Shown here: positions 31,646-43,030 of the stretch, piece after piece
How positions within the stretch are numbered: position 1 is the first letter of the stretch
Layout of the letters: each line of letters opens with the position of its first letter
DNA from: Pachyseris speciosa
Lineage: Eukaryota > Cnidaria > Anthozoa > Scleractinia > Pachyseridae
Assembly: GCA_016490735.1 (NCBI GenBank)
Contig: JAEMWC010000668.1
Coordinates: forward strand, 352,501 to 416,500
Length of the DNA: 64,000 nucleotides
Direction: 5' to 3'
Notes under the pieces: generated by a model
What the model saw: only the letters and a program-made list of their open reading frames with translations
What the model was told of the DNA's origin: nothing
Databases searched by the model: none
Program-made: the position numbers and the translations under genes

Positions 31646-34600
31646 ATGGTCTCACTCCTCTCCAAGGAACTAAGGTATCATGAGTTAATAAAGGCTATTG
31701 ACAGCTGTAGTAATTGGCAGGGGATGCGGGCAAGTATCGACCAGTTACGCGCTTGCATTGAAAACCAAGAAAAGCAAGGATGGGAAAGAAATGGTGACAT
31801 TCCAGATGAAAGGGAGGAAAATCGGTACCCTCTTATCCATTGGGCCGCCGTGCTTGGAAAATACAATGTCTTGAGGTGGCTGCTTAGGAATGGCTTTTCT
31901 CCTGGTATAAAATCGTCCAAAGGCGAGACGGCCTTGCACACCGCTCTAGAGATGCCATATCTCCAACCAAAACATCGCCAGCTTTCAACCGTACAACTAA
32001 TCAAAAGGTTTTCGGAAACAGTTGCTCAGCTGAGGGACTTACTACCGGTCAAAGATGTAAATGGTAATACTCCATTACACGCGGCGGCAAAGCAGCTGGT
32101 AGAGAAAGACAAAAGATCCAGTTTCTTTGCACGCCGTTGCGAAGTAATAATATGGAAAATGGACATGGTGGACTCACAAAACAATTCTGGAGAGACAGCG
32201 CTACACATTTTAGCTCGTGCCAAAGGAAAGGAAGCGGTCAAGTACTGTGCTCAGACCATTAGGAATCTTGTTGCAGTTGGTGCCAATAGCAGTATTAAGA
32301 ACAGGAAGGGACTTACGGCCTTGGATATAGCTACCAAGTTTGGAAACCGACCCATTATGAAAGCACTACCGATAATTATAGAGGTAGTTTATTTTATATG
32401 TCTTTTAATTAGTTAAATTCATTCCGAAAGGCAATGATGTGGCTCTTTATCCCAACTTCCTCCTGCACAGTGTTGAATTGAATTTTATACCTAATAAATG
32501 AAATAATGAAATGCCGAGGGCTTCGCGTGCGGTGATGAGTGAATGATCCAGGTAACTCCTGCATATCTTTGTTATACTCATTATTTTAATAGTTCTGACA
32601 CCGAGAACAACATTTTCACATTGGGAAGAAGCCTGATGTATTAGAATTATAATAAGGTAAATTTCATTCCCGTTTTTGTATCTTTCAGGACGAAGGCAAA
32701 GAAGATTGCCTGCCTCCTGCCAACAGCAGTGGTGAAACGAGCCCATCCTATTCGCCTTCCAAATCCAGGGATAAAGATGACGGTGACACATCTCGCAGTA
32801 TTTCCAGTGTACAGTCAGAGGAAACCATAGCCAATCCTGTGGATTATAACGAATGCTCGTCTCAGGTTTGTTTTAAGCTGACCACTGCGTGAAATACAAG
32901 TTTAGATTATTATCAATTATTTAATTAACATTTTTACACAGCCCCATAAGCTGTTATAGATTTAATTTCACCGTGTATAAATAAAAGTTGCTGTTGTTGT
33001 TGTCAAAGAAAGAAGAAACTTAGGCCCAGTTCAAATGTCGTACTTCTCATGTGCCGAATCTAATGCAAATGAGCGAAAACAATAGATTTTTGCCATTTGC
33101 ATTAGATTCGGCACATGAGAAGTTCGACCTTTGAACTGGGCCTAACTGACACGAATGACTATTATAATTGGTCTCCCACCTGATGGTATTTGGTGCGGTT
33201 TGATGCATGTGCACCTGAAAACTATAACTCGTTGGATTCAAATCTTAAAGCTCAATAAAGATATCCTTTAATCCCTGAAGTTAACTTTACATTGACTAAG
33301 GCGAGAAAATATTTTGAACTAATCTCTTAGAAGAAGGAGAAGTTAACACCGCTTTTATTTCGGTTGTTTAGTGATCCTTACTTTCTGCTCCAGTTTTTTA
33401 TTTATTTATTTATTTATTTATTTTCATTTTTTACGTCCATCACATGATGTCCAGCAGCTGTTAGAAAATCAAGTTATAAATAGTGGACGGACCGCATTTT
33501 CAGGTGTGTACTGTTGTGTCATGGAACTTTCAGGGGCTTGATTTCCATTTTTGCATTCGATTTATAATCACCATTATTACGCCAGTAAAATTCATTCTCT
33601 CACTATATCTATAACACAGGTAACATTACACTCACCCGGACAATCGCACGTCACTCAATCAGTTACTACTTAGATATGAGTGACTTGAAAGTATGGCTTA
33701 GCCGGCATTATAACGATATGAAAAGAACTACTAGCTTCACATGCTATCAACCAGTAAAAGAAGATATTTTTGGTCATATTTTCAGATTATGCAAAATGTT
33801 TCTCCACATTTTAGTCACTTGCAAAGATAAGTTAGTCGAAGGGGTCGAATGAGCCAAATACCAATTGCTAATAAATGTGTTATTATCTTTCAGAGTCAGG
33901 TACAAGTCACCTTTACAGCAAAGCATTAGAGTGCCTCCAGAAGGCTTGCCATGAGGATGAGAACAATCTTCAGAAAATCCAAATTCAAGTCACAGGTAAA
34001 CTGTTCCCATTAATACCGCAGTCATGAACAAACAAGAGATGAGTACAAATTAGTATCACCCTCCAACAGGTTCATTTGCGACTGCTACCGAACATATACT
34101 GATTGAAGGCCATTGTTGTAAATTTAACATGAAATCTTTCGATGGTCACTTTGACTAATCAGATGACTTTAATAAATTTCCTGATTGATACTGCTAGCGT
34201 GTGTATGATGGTATGGTTTTTTTTTTTTGTAAATGACTTGCTCTGCCACTTACCTTATTAATGTTGCTTCACCTTTCCTCGTTTTCCACACGGCGAGAAC
34301 TGAGAAATATCGTCCTAAACGCCACTTTCACTTCCGGAAACCTCTGTTTTAGAGTTTTGTTTGAAGAGAATTCTTGGAAATGAAACATGACAAATCCACA
34401 CGAGTCCCCGTTTTTTCCCCTCTGCTTTAGGGACCATCTTCACTTTTTTTCAATACAGTACATTTCAATTTGCAGAAATTATTGACCAGATCACCGATAA
34501 AGAAAAGAAGATTCAAGAAATGAAGAAAGAGCTGTCCTCAATGGAATCGGAAGTTAGCTCTTTAAAACGAAAGAGGGAAGAATGCGATAAAAAGTGTGGA

Positions 34601-34672
34601 GAGATTCAGAAGAGACTCAAGTCGGAGAGCGCAGCAAAGAGTATTTTAGCTTCAAACAAGAATGCCAAGTAG
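31646..34672 (+). CDS. Ankyrin/coiled-coil protein gene copy C (intact)
   Basis: Exons: 31646-32383, 32689-32865, 33455-33503, 33894-33995 and 34476-34672, giving 420 aa, phases 0, 0, 1, 1. Starts MVSLLSKELRYHELIKAIDS, where A and B start MAS. Exon 1 lacks the SKAI residues after CEVII (IWKMDMVD). The linker is shorter (59 codons, CLPPANSSGETSPSYSPSK). Exon 3 uses the AG of GTCCAG at 33451-33454. The coiled coil lacks the 14-residue insertion of A and B and ends SNKNAK. AATAAA is at 34778. A LINE separates the gene from its distal upstream module. Nine residues differ from copy E in exon 1. Confidence 0.87.
33023..33142. mobile_element. 120-bp hairpin MITE in intron 2 of copy C
   Basis: Near-perfect fold-back. 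Arms of about 50 bp start GGCCCAGTTCAAATGTCG and end with its near-complement TTTGAACTGGGCC. TA flanks both sides. Also present in copy E (51705-51824), absent from A, B, D and F. Tc1/mariner type by duplication only. Confidence 0.65.
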
Positions 34673-35789
34673 TGACTCTCAAGTAAATTGAGATCTGGTT
34701 CTCAACTATCCGTGATTTTAAGCACATTTTTAAGAGAAACCTTAACTGATGCAATAATTGGAATTAGTAAGCGATAAAATAAAACAAAAGAGAAAAAGGG
34801 TCACGTGATCGACCACGTCCACTCTTGTTTGGAACTTCTTACCAACGATTTCCACTATTTGCGACCTATGCAGCTCCAGTCTCTCTTTTTTAAAACATCG
34901 ACCCTCAAAAGTGCTAAGGAAATCCACTCGGAATGGGTGGCCACCTTTCAATTTGAAATTGTAATTCGCGTTCATTGACTAGTTCCAGTCCTCCTCTAAT
35001 TGAAACTTACGTTAACAGAAAGACGACGTTAAATGGTGTTACTTCATTCCGACCGTTGTTTTAAAGACATTAGCGACCTTCAGATCAAACTACGAGTACT
35101 TGATTGAGTACGAGTACGGCTTTCAAATTTCAAAACGGTTGCGTTCTCAGCGGCCTCGCTCCTCAATGTTGTTAAACAGAATAGAATGAGCCTCTAAGAA
35201 CGAGAGTTGGTGCCCAACTTTATAATCTAAAGGCGCGGTAATACGGGCAACAAACTCGTGCAACTTTCCGCGCAACATTGTTGCGGTACGAGCTGAAGAG
35301 CAATGTTGCCCGTTTTACCACCCGCGCGAGCAACTTGTCGGGCAACAATTTTCGTCGTTTCATGTTGCAGAAAGAAGTACAGTCTTCTACTTTGTGCAAC
35401 AAATCGGAGAGTGTTGCGCGCGTGGTAAAACGGGCAACATCGCTCCAACTCGCGTCGTAATAATGTTGCGTGGAAAGTTGCACGAATTTGTCTCTCGTAT
35501 TACCGCGCCTTAAGCTTGCGACTAGGAATTGAACTCGTAGTCGTACTCGTAGCCCGATCTGAAGGTCGCTATTACTGGTAGCCATCGCTGCAATGTATTA
35601 CAATAAAATCTTTCACTCTCTAACTAGTGGGAATATATAGTCAAACTAAGGATTTTTTGATAAACAGGGTGTGGCTGGTCACGTGATCAAGTTGTAAAGA
35701 ATTTTAAGATTCCTTGGTTATGACAAGTCTTAAAACATCACTTTCAGAATACAGTAAAAACATATTACAGCTGACCACCCTTATTTAAA
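34673..35789. other. 3' trailer of copy C with nested fold-backs
   Basis: No gene seen. 35073-35569 is an element with GCGACCTTCAGATC ends and TA flanks, shared by C, D, E and F. Inside it 35231-35510 (AGGCGCGGTAATACG ends, TAA duplication) occurs only in C and E. D (42045-42060) keeps the empty site AATCTAAGCTTG. Confidence 0.6.
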
Positions 35790-36103
35790 TAACTGTGAGA
35801 ATCTGTGGGTTTGTAGTACACACTAGTACATAAACCGTTGCCACTGAAAGAAACTTTGATATCTAGAAAAGCCAGCGAAGTTTCCGAAATTTCCCAGGTA
35901 TATTTTAGAGCCGGATGAAAGGAATTAACGGAGGTTATGAATTGATTGAGTTCCTCTCTGGTAGATGAAGTTGCGCCGATGCAGTCGTCAATGTAGCGAC
36001 CGTAGAGTTCATGTTTAGGGCCGTTGTACTGATTAAAGAGTTGGTGCTCGAAATAACCTACAAAAATGTACCATGCGTGTACTGAAAACCCACAGATTCT
36101 CAC
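35765..36103 (-). pseudogene. Penelope-type reverse transcriptase fragment
   Basis: About 105 residues of the polymerase palm and thumb region, with the catalytic-site motif YGRYIDDCIG. It ends by running into host sequence (NKGGQL). The upstream polymerase motifs are absent, so it is a dead fragment. Confidence 0.65.
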
Positions 36104-37099
36104 AGTTATTTATTGTATTCATCTTCACATCCATCTCATGTCAAAAACGCCATTCCCTTTTCTCAATTTCTTAGACTTCGACGTCTATGTAGTGACGGAT
36201 GACCCTGACTTTTCCAAAAAATCAGAGGAAATGTGCCAGTTCTTCGAGGAACAAGGCTATCCTGCCTCTGTTGTTCAAATCGGGCCACCACCGCACCCAA
36301 CAAATTGATCAACAATCAGCACTACAGACGTCGCAAAAGGAAAAGAATGACAGAATTCCATTCACCGTCACATTTCACTCTCACAATAACTCAGTAAAAA
36401 CCATCATTCTTAATAACTTCAAAATACTGCAAAATGATCCCGAAAGTGATGGAATCTTTTCGCAACAACCATTGATTTCAGTCGAACGCGTCAAAAATGT
36501 AGGTAACTTTATAGTCGGAAGCGCATTCCAAACAACTGAACAACCTGGCACCGTTAAATACGCGCTTGCGATGCAAAACTTGTCCTTTAATTCAAAACAC
36601 TGACAAAATATCAGGCCCCAAGCGATCTGTTAAGATCACTGATCGTTTCACGTATATCTCCGCAAATGTTATCTATTGCATAAGCTGCACATTATACAAA
36701 AGTTATACATCGGCGAAACAGGAAGACGACCAGGCGACCGATTCCGTGAACATCTACGTGATGTTGAGAAAGATGACAAAGATGCATCCAAACCAGTAGC
36801 CCAGCATTTAAAGCTCCCTAGCCATTCCAAACAGCATATGTCAATCTCCGGCCTTTCCCTACATTAAGGTACCACGGAAAGCCGTAAAAATCTAGAGCAA
36901 CGGTATCAACGAACGCTTTTCACTCAATTAATGTATTCCTGTTTTTCACGTTACCATGTTACCACCAATAGCGTAGCTCCATATTATGTATATAAACCAT
37001 ACACAACCCACAATTCCTCGATTCGCTTTGACGAAGGGCTAACGTGGTCAATTTACATTATCAACTCCGTAGATAAACCAAATTTTCCTGTTTCACTCC

Positions 37100-37131
<32 letters not shown>

Positions 37132-37140
37132 GCTAACCCC
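35790..37140. mobile_element. Penelope-like element fragment with inverted 5' part
   Basis: The left arm, on the minus strand (36080-35790), carries polymerase sequence GYFEHQLFNQYNGPKHELYG, RYIDDCIGATSS (the RYIDD motif), LAFLDIKVSF and YKPTDSHSYL. The right arm, on the plus strand from about 36086, starts again at KPTDSHSYLLYSSSHPSHVK and continues to IGETGRRPGDRFREHL, the GIY-YIG endonuclease, with several frameshifts. The two arms overlap by about ten codons at the inversion point, as in 5' inversions during target-primed insertion. The right edge abuts the leader sequence of gene D (AAGCTTTGATAGGAGCC). Confidence 0.7.
36104..36905 (+). pseudogene. Penelope C-terminal part with GIY-YIG endonuclease, frameshifted
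   Basis: Pieces in different frames read HSYLLYSSSHPSHVKNAIPF, then DRIPFTVTFHSHNNSVKTII, then CKTCPLIQNTDKISGPKRS, then KLYIGETGRRPGDRFREHLR and KPVAQHLKLPSHS. This is the linker, CCHH-like knuckle and GIY-YIG nuclease of Penelope-like elements. At least three frame breaks make it inactive. Confidence 0.65.
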
Positions 37141-37996
37141 CTTAAGCTTTGATAGGAGCCTTCTGCTGGTTAGAATTGAAAGCAAGGTAAGGAGACGTAG
37201 GTATATTATGCCGGAAATACAAAACAGTTGGTTCCACTTTAGAGATGAAATCAGCTGCTCTGTTGTGACCCATCGAAGTCGTTAAACTGTTATACCGCAT
37301 CTATTGAGTAACAATTTGTGCCAAAACACACCAAACAAATCTTAACTTATCTGTGACAACAACTAATTTATCTCATAAGCAATGTTTGGCTTGAAAACTA
37401 TCACTAGTCTGCAAATTAGCAAGATAACTTGTTAAGTTTTCCGGTCGCATTTAGTTAGCTAGCTGCAGGGACTTTTATTATAGAAAAAGAGTTATCATTG
37501 CCGGAGTCAGTCCACAGTACAGCTGGTACAGTCCATTTCACCAAGCATTTCAAAATCATTCACAACAAACAAACCCTGGGCAACAGACCCTGCAGCTATT
37601 ATAAATCTTGTTTGATGCTGACTAAACGACGCCTTTAGAAGCAACGAATCGTGATATTTATGCAATGTCATGCGCAAATGACGCCGGTGAACGGCATAAG
37701 CAGTGAGTCCGTTAGTAATGCAGCTGCATGTTTAGCAGGGGGCTGTTGTAAGAAGAAAGATAATGAAAGTAAATATTTGAAAGTCGTATATTTCGAGTGC
37801 CGGTGAGAGATTTAACTGAGATGTGTAGATATCTCAGTTGTGAAATGAAAGCCCGAATGCAGGCTTGTTTTGTACGCAAGAAATTCGAACACATTTCCTC
37901 TGTGCGGATAAAGTTGCAGTGCTTAATTAAATGTAACTTGTAGTTATCACTAAGAGTTTCCTTTGTCCATCCAGGTTATTCACAATCAGTGCCACT
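37141..37996 (+). promoter_or_regulatory. Upstream region of copy D with candidate leader donor
   Basis: Begins at the Penelope edge with CTTTGATAGGAGCCTTCTG and GAAAGCAAG/GTAAGG (GT at 37187). The TCGGCCAATGCTG module seen before B, C and E is missing, and so is the TCAAGTGGTTTGGAGCTTAC block. GTAAGAAGAAAG is at 37747. The acceptor TTTGTCCATCCAG ends at 37974. Confidence 0.4.
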
Positions 37997-40900
37997 ATGG
38001 TCTCACTCCTCTCTAAGGAATTAAAGTATCATGAGTTAATAAAAGCTATTCACAGCTGCAATAATTGGAATGGGAAGCGGGATAACATCGACAAGTTACG
38101 CGCTTGTATTGAAAACCAAGAAAAGCAAGGATGGGGCAGAAATGATGACATTCCAGATGAAAGGGAGGAAAATCGGTACCCTCTTATCCATTGGGCCACC
38201 ATGCTTGGAAAATACAATGCCTTGAAGTGGTTGCTTAGGAATGGCTTTTCTCCCGACATAAAATCGTCTGAAGGCGAGACAGCCTTGCACACCGCTCTAG
38301 AGATGCCAGATCTCCAACCAAAACATCGTCAGCTTTCCACAGAACAACTAATCAACAGGTTTTCAGAAACAGTTGCTCTGCTGAGGGACTTACTGCCGGT
38401 CAAAGATGCAAATGGAAATACCCCATTACACGCGGCGACAAAAAAGCTGGTAGAAGAAAACAAAAGATCCAATTTCTTTGAAGACTGTTGCAGAGTAATA
38501 ATATCGAAAAGCAAGGCCATAGACATGGTGGACTCACAAAACAATTCTGGAGAGACAGCACTACACATTTTAGCTCGTGCCAAAGGAAAGGAAGTTGAGT
38601 GCTGTGCTCGGATCATTTGGTATCTTGTTGCAGCTGGTGCCAATAGCAGTATTAAGAACAGGAAGGGACTTACGGCCTTGGATATAGCTACCAAGTTTGG
38701 AAACCGGCCCATTATGAAAGCACTACAGAGGTAGTTTATTTTATATGTCATTTTTAAATTTAATTAAATTCATTCCGCAAGGCAATGGTGTGGCTATTCA
38801 TCCCAACGTCCTCCTGCACAGTGTTGAATTGAATTTTATACCTAATAAATGAAATAATGAAATGCCGAAGGCCTCGTGTGCGGTGATGAGTGAATGAGCC
38901 AGGTAACTGCTGCATATTTTTGTTATACTCATTATTTTAATAGTTCTGACACCGAGAACAACATTTTCACATTGGGAAGAAGCCTGAGGTATTAGGATTA
39001 TAATAAGGTAAATTTCATTCCCGTTTTTGCATCTTTCAGGACGAAGGCAAAGAAGATTGCCTGCCTCCTGCCAACAGCAGTGATGAAATGGGATCCCTAC
39101 TCGCCTTCCAAATCAAGTGATAAAGACGACTGTAACATGACATCTCGCAGTATATCCAGTGTACAGTCAGAGGAAACCAAAGCCGATTCTGTGGATGATA
39201 GAGAATGCTGCTCTCAGGTTTGTTTTAAACTGCCCACTGCGTTAAATACCAGATTATTAATTAATTAATTAATTAATTAATTAATTAAGTAATTAACATT
39301 TTTACACGGCTACATAAGCTAGAGCTTTAATCTCACCGTGTATAAGTTGTTAATGTTGTTAGAACTAGTGGCCACCAGCTGAAATCGGTATCAATACAGC
39401 TAAGTCTTTCACAATGTGTGACTCAGCCTTTCAGTGCTGGTGTTCCCTCAACATTCAATTTCAGTTAGGCCCGTTTTAAACGCCGTGCTACTGCTGTGTC
39501 GAACTCAATTAATCGAATTAAATTCCACTTAAGCATGGCAGCAGCACGACTTTTGATACGGGCATGATAGTCTTAACTTTTGTCAGTGAGCCATCAAGAA
39601 GACGTAATCTGTTTTTTCAATCTGAGTGATTCTTCTTTTTGAGGCTTCCACTTTTAGGGCCTGTTCACATGACGGTGGGGGATCCCGGGAAGGTGAGGTA
39701 CCCCACCTAGCCGTGGTGAAAAAAGGCTGGCCTTCACATGCAACCCCGGGGTGCTGGGGTGAGGTTTAAAATGCTATTGCGTGGTCGCTAATAACGTATA
39801 TCAACAAAGACTTCAGAGACAATTGCCCGGATGAACATCACCCCACCCCACTTCCAGCATTCGCATGGAGAAAACTCATCCCCGCTAAGCGGGTTGCCCG
39901 GTCAGCCTGGTCGGGTAACCCGCTTAGCGGTGAGGTACCCCACTTCACATGTGGGTCCCCCACATCCATGTCAACAGGCCCTTAGTCACTGGATTAATGA
40001 GAAATCATACAAAGCCTGAGAAGACTGACTTAACTGACATAAATGAATACTGGCAACTGGTCTCCATTTGGTGTGGTTTGATCGGCATGTGCATCTGCAA
40101 ACTATAACTCGGTGGATTCATGTCTTAAAGCCCAATGAATGTCCTTTAATCCATGAAGTCAACTTTATGTCAAGAGACTAAAACAAGAGAATGTTTTTTT
40201 GGACTGAATTCTTAGAAGATGGAAACCAGTTAAGACTGGTTTGACTTGGGATGTTTAGTGATTCTTTATGCTCAAGTTGTTTTGTTTGTTGTTGTGATTG
40301 TTGTTGTTGTTGTTGTTTTTTTTTTTTTTCATTTTTTATAGGGTCCGCATGACGTGCAGCAGCTGCTAGAAAATCAAGTTTCAAATACTGGACGGATATG
40401 TTCAGGTGTGTTCAGTTGTGTGATCTTTCAGAGGCGTACGTGATTCCCATTTTTTGCATTCGATTTATAATCACCATTATTACGCCCTTAAAATTGATTC
40501 TCTCACTATATCTATAACACAGTCAGGTAACATTACACTCACCCGGACAATCGCACTCCACTCAGTTACTACTTAGATATAAGTGACTTGAAAATATGAC
40601 TTAGCCGGCATTATAACGATGGGAAAAGAAGTACTAGCTTCACATGCTATCCACCAGTAAGAGAATATATTTTTGGTCATATTTTCAGATTATGCAAAGT
40701 GTTTCTCGATTTTATAGTCATGCGCAAAGATACGTTAGTCGAAGGGGGCGAATGAGCCAAATACCAATTGCTAATAAATGTGTTTTTATCTTTCAGACTC
40801 AGGTACAAGTCACCTTTACAGCCAAGCTTTGGAGTGCCTCCAGAAGGCTTACCAAGAAGATAATAACAATCTTCAAAAAATCCAAATTCAAGTCACAGGT

Positions 40901-41519
40901 AAACTGTTCCCATTAATACCACTCATGTACAAACAAGAGATGAGTATAAATTAATATCACCCTCCACCAGGTTCATTTGCGACTTCTACCGAACATTGAA
41001 GGACATTGCTGTAAATTTAAACATGAAATCTTTCGTAAGTCACTTTGACTAATCAGATGACTTTAGTAAATTTCCTGATTGATACTGTTAGCGTGTGTAT
41101 GATGGTATTTTTTTCTAAATGACTTGCTCTGCCACTTACCTTATTAATTTTCCTCCACCTTTCCCCGTTTTCCACACGAGAACTGAGAAACGGCGAGAAG
41201 ATCTGAGAATGATCGTCATAACCGCCACTTTCCCTTTCGGAAACCTCCAAATCCCCGTTTTTTCCCCTCTACTTTAGGAACCATTTCACTTTTTTTTTTC
41301 AAAACAGTATTTCAATTTGCAGAAATTATTGACCAGATCACCAATAAAGAAAAGAAAATTCAAGAAATAAAGAAAGAGCTGTCCTCAATGGAATCGGAAG
41401 TTAGCTCTTTAAAACGAAAGAGGGAAGAATGCGATAAAAAGTGTGAAGAGATTCAGAAGAGACTCAAGTCGGAGAACGCAGCAAAGAGCATTTTAGCTTC
41501 AAACAAGAATGACAAGTAG
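37997..41519 (+). CDS. Ankyrin/coiled-coil protein gene copy D (intron phase changed)
   Basis: Exons: 37997-38730, 39040-39217, 40342-40405, 40797-40898 and 41323-41519, giving 424 aa with phases 2, 0, 1, 1. Exon 1 ends ...MKALQ plus two bases after a 10-bp deletion relative to B/C. Exon 2 starts in the shifted frame (TKAKKIACLLPTAVMKWD) and a 2-bp deletion then restores the family frame (YSPSKSSDKDD...RECCSQ). Exon 3 keeps a TATAG acceptor and codes six more residues (GPHDVQ) than in A-C and E. Exon 4 reads SHLYSQALECLQKAYQEDN. Exon 5 ends SNKNDK. AATAAA is at 41626. The N-terminal part HSCNNWNGKRDNIDKLRAC differs from C. Confidence 0.82.
39473..39565. mobile_element. Short imperfect hairpin MITE in intron 2 of D
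   Basis: GGCCCGTTTTAAACGCCGTG pairs imperfectly with CACGACTTTTGATACGGGC across an AATTAATCGAATTAAATT loop. The same hairpin is in F (58133-58225). Confidence 0.45.
39657..39981. mobile_element. PIF/Harbinger-like MITE in intron 2 of D
   Basis: The ends GGGCCTGTTCACATG and CATGTCAACAGGCCC are flanked by TTA (39654-39656 and 39982-39984). Related to 2529-2993 but 140 bp shorter. Absent from A, B, C and E. Confidence 0.75.
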
Positions 41520-42660
41520 TGACTCTCAAGTAAATTGAGGCCTGGTTCTCAACTATCCGTGATTTTTAAGCACATTTTTAAGAGAAACCTTAGCTGATGC
41601 AATAAGTAGAATTAGTAAGCGATAAAATAAAACAAAAGAGAAAAAGGGTCACGTGATCGACCACGTCCACTCTTGTTTGAAACTCCCACTATTTGTTACC
41701 TATGCAGCTCCAGTCTCTCTTTATTAAAACATCGACCCTCAAAAGTGCTAAGGAAATCCACTCGGAATAGGTGGCCACCTTTCAATTTGAAATTATAATT
41801 CGCGTTCATTGACTAGTGCCATTCCTCCTCTAATTAAAATTTACGTTAACAGAAAGACGACGTTAAATGGTGTTACTTCATTCCGACCGTTGTTTTAAAG
41901 ACATTAGCGACCCTCAGATCAGACTACGAGTACGAGTACAACTTTCAAATTTCAAAACGGCTGCGTTCTCAGCGGCCTCGCTCCTCGGTGTTGTTAAAGA
42001 GAATAGAATGAGGCTCTAGGAACGAGAGTTGGCGTCATACATTATAATCTAAGCTTGGGACTAGGAATTGAAAAGTAGTACTCGTACTCGATCTCGTACT
42101 CGTAGCCCGATCTGAAGGTCGCTATTACTGGTGGCCATTGCTGCAATGTATTACAGTAAAATCTTTCACTCTCTAACTAGTGGGAATATTTAGTCAAACT
42201 AAGGATTTTTTGATAAATAGGGTGTGGCTGCTCACGTGATCAAGTGATTCCTTGTTTATGACAAGTCTTAAAACATCAGTTTCAGAATATAGTAAAAACA
42301 TATTACAGCTGACCACCCCTATTTAAAAATTTTACAATCTGCAATGAACCAGACCTTAATCGTTTGGGTTATGAAAGGCTAACAATGGACCAATCCATCT
42401 TGATGTCCACAGACTGCAGAGTTTTCATCCGATGCCGTATCCAAAAACTTCTTAAATTCTTAAATTTTTAATTTCTAGTGATAATCGTTGCGGCTTTTAG
42501 TGCTTATTTTTTGATAAAGATAACCTGGATGTCTCCGCTCAACTCGGCCATCCAGTTGACTCTGTGAATTCGAATTTTTGTAGGACGGTAACTTTTAGGC
42601 CGTCATTTTTTAAATGTAAGCAAAAGTTCATCTCAACTTGTGACATTATCATCATCAACG

Positions 42661-42703
<43 letters not shown>

Positions 42704-42904
42704 TTCCGAGTTTCCATTTGATGCTACATGTATTTCTATCATGTTGTATTTACTCACTTTGGAGGTTTGGTTGGTTGCATCTTTGATATGCCTTAATGTG
42801 ACTGCGGGATGCAGTTATGACTCATGCGCCGTTATCATTTGGCTGTGTGACCGCGTGCATGATGTGGTTCCAGTGGAAGCCCACATTTCACCGTCACTCA
42901 CCAT
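41520..42904. other. 3' trailer of copy D and spacer
   Basis: 41907-42122 is the GCGACCTTCAGATC element without the nested TAA element. 42300-42345 holds the uninterrupted version of the Penelope insertion edge (ACCACCCCTATTTAAAAATT). 42653-42702 is a (ATC)n microsatellite. No gene seen. Confidence 0.5.
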
Positions 42905-43030
42905 AGAGTTCCCAGTGGTTAGATAGAGCGTCCGTCTAGATCACGGAGGGTCGTGGGTTCAAATCCCATCTGTAACTCGGATTTTTTTCCGAGTTTCCAT
43001 TTGATGCTACATGAATTATTATTATTAAAC
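42905..43030 (+). mobile_element. tRNA-derived SINE or tRNA pseudogene
   Basis: A tRNA-like head, GAGTTCCCAGTGGTTAGATA, has an A-box-like segment, a B box GGGTTCAAATCC with a GTGGG/CCCAT T-arm, and GAGTT/AACTC acceptor pairing. It is followed by TTTCCGAGTTTCCATTTGAT and an ATTATTATT tail. TTTCCGAGTTTCCATTTGAT also occurs just upstream at 42703. The copy at 61647-61765 keeps better acceptor pairing. Confidence 0.5.

Noticed and set aside
32384..32416. Exon 1 reading on to the in-frame stop (a 255-256 aa ankyrin-only protein)
   Set aside because: The GAG/GTAGTT donor is conserved in all copies and downstream exons fit in phase. The extension (VVYFIC.LIS) is intron sequence. A minor intron-retention form cannot be excluded.
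42905..42985. Functional tRNA gene
   Set aside because: The B box and T-arm are good, but the anticodon stem-loop is irregular and the sequence is followed by a shared SINE-like body and ATT tail.
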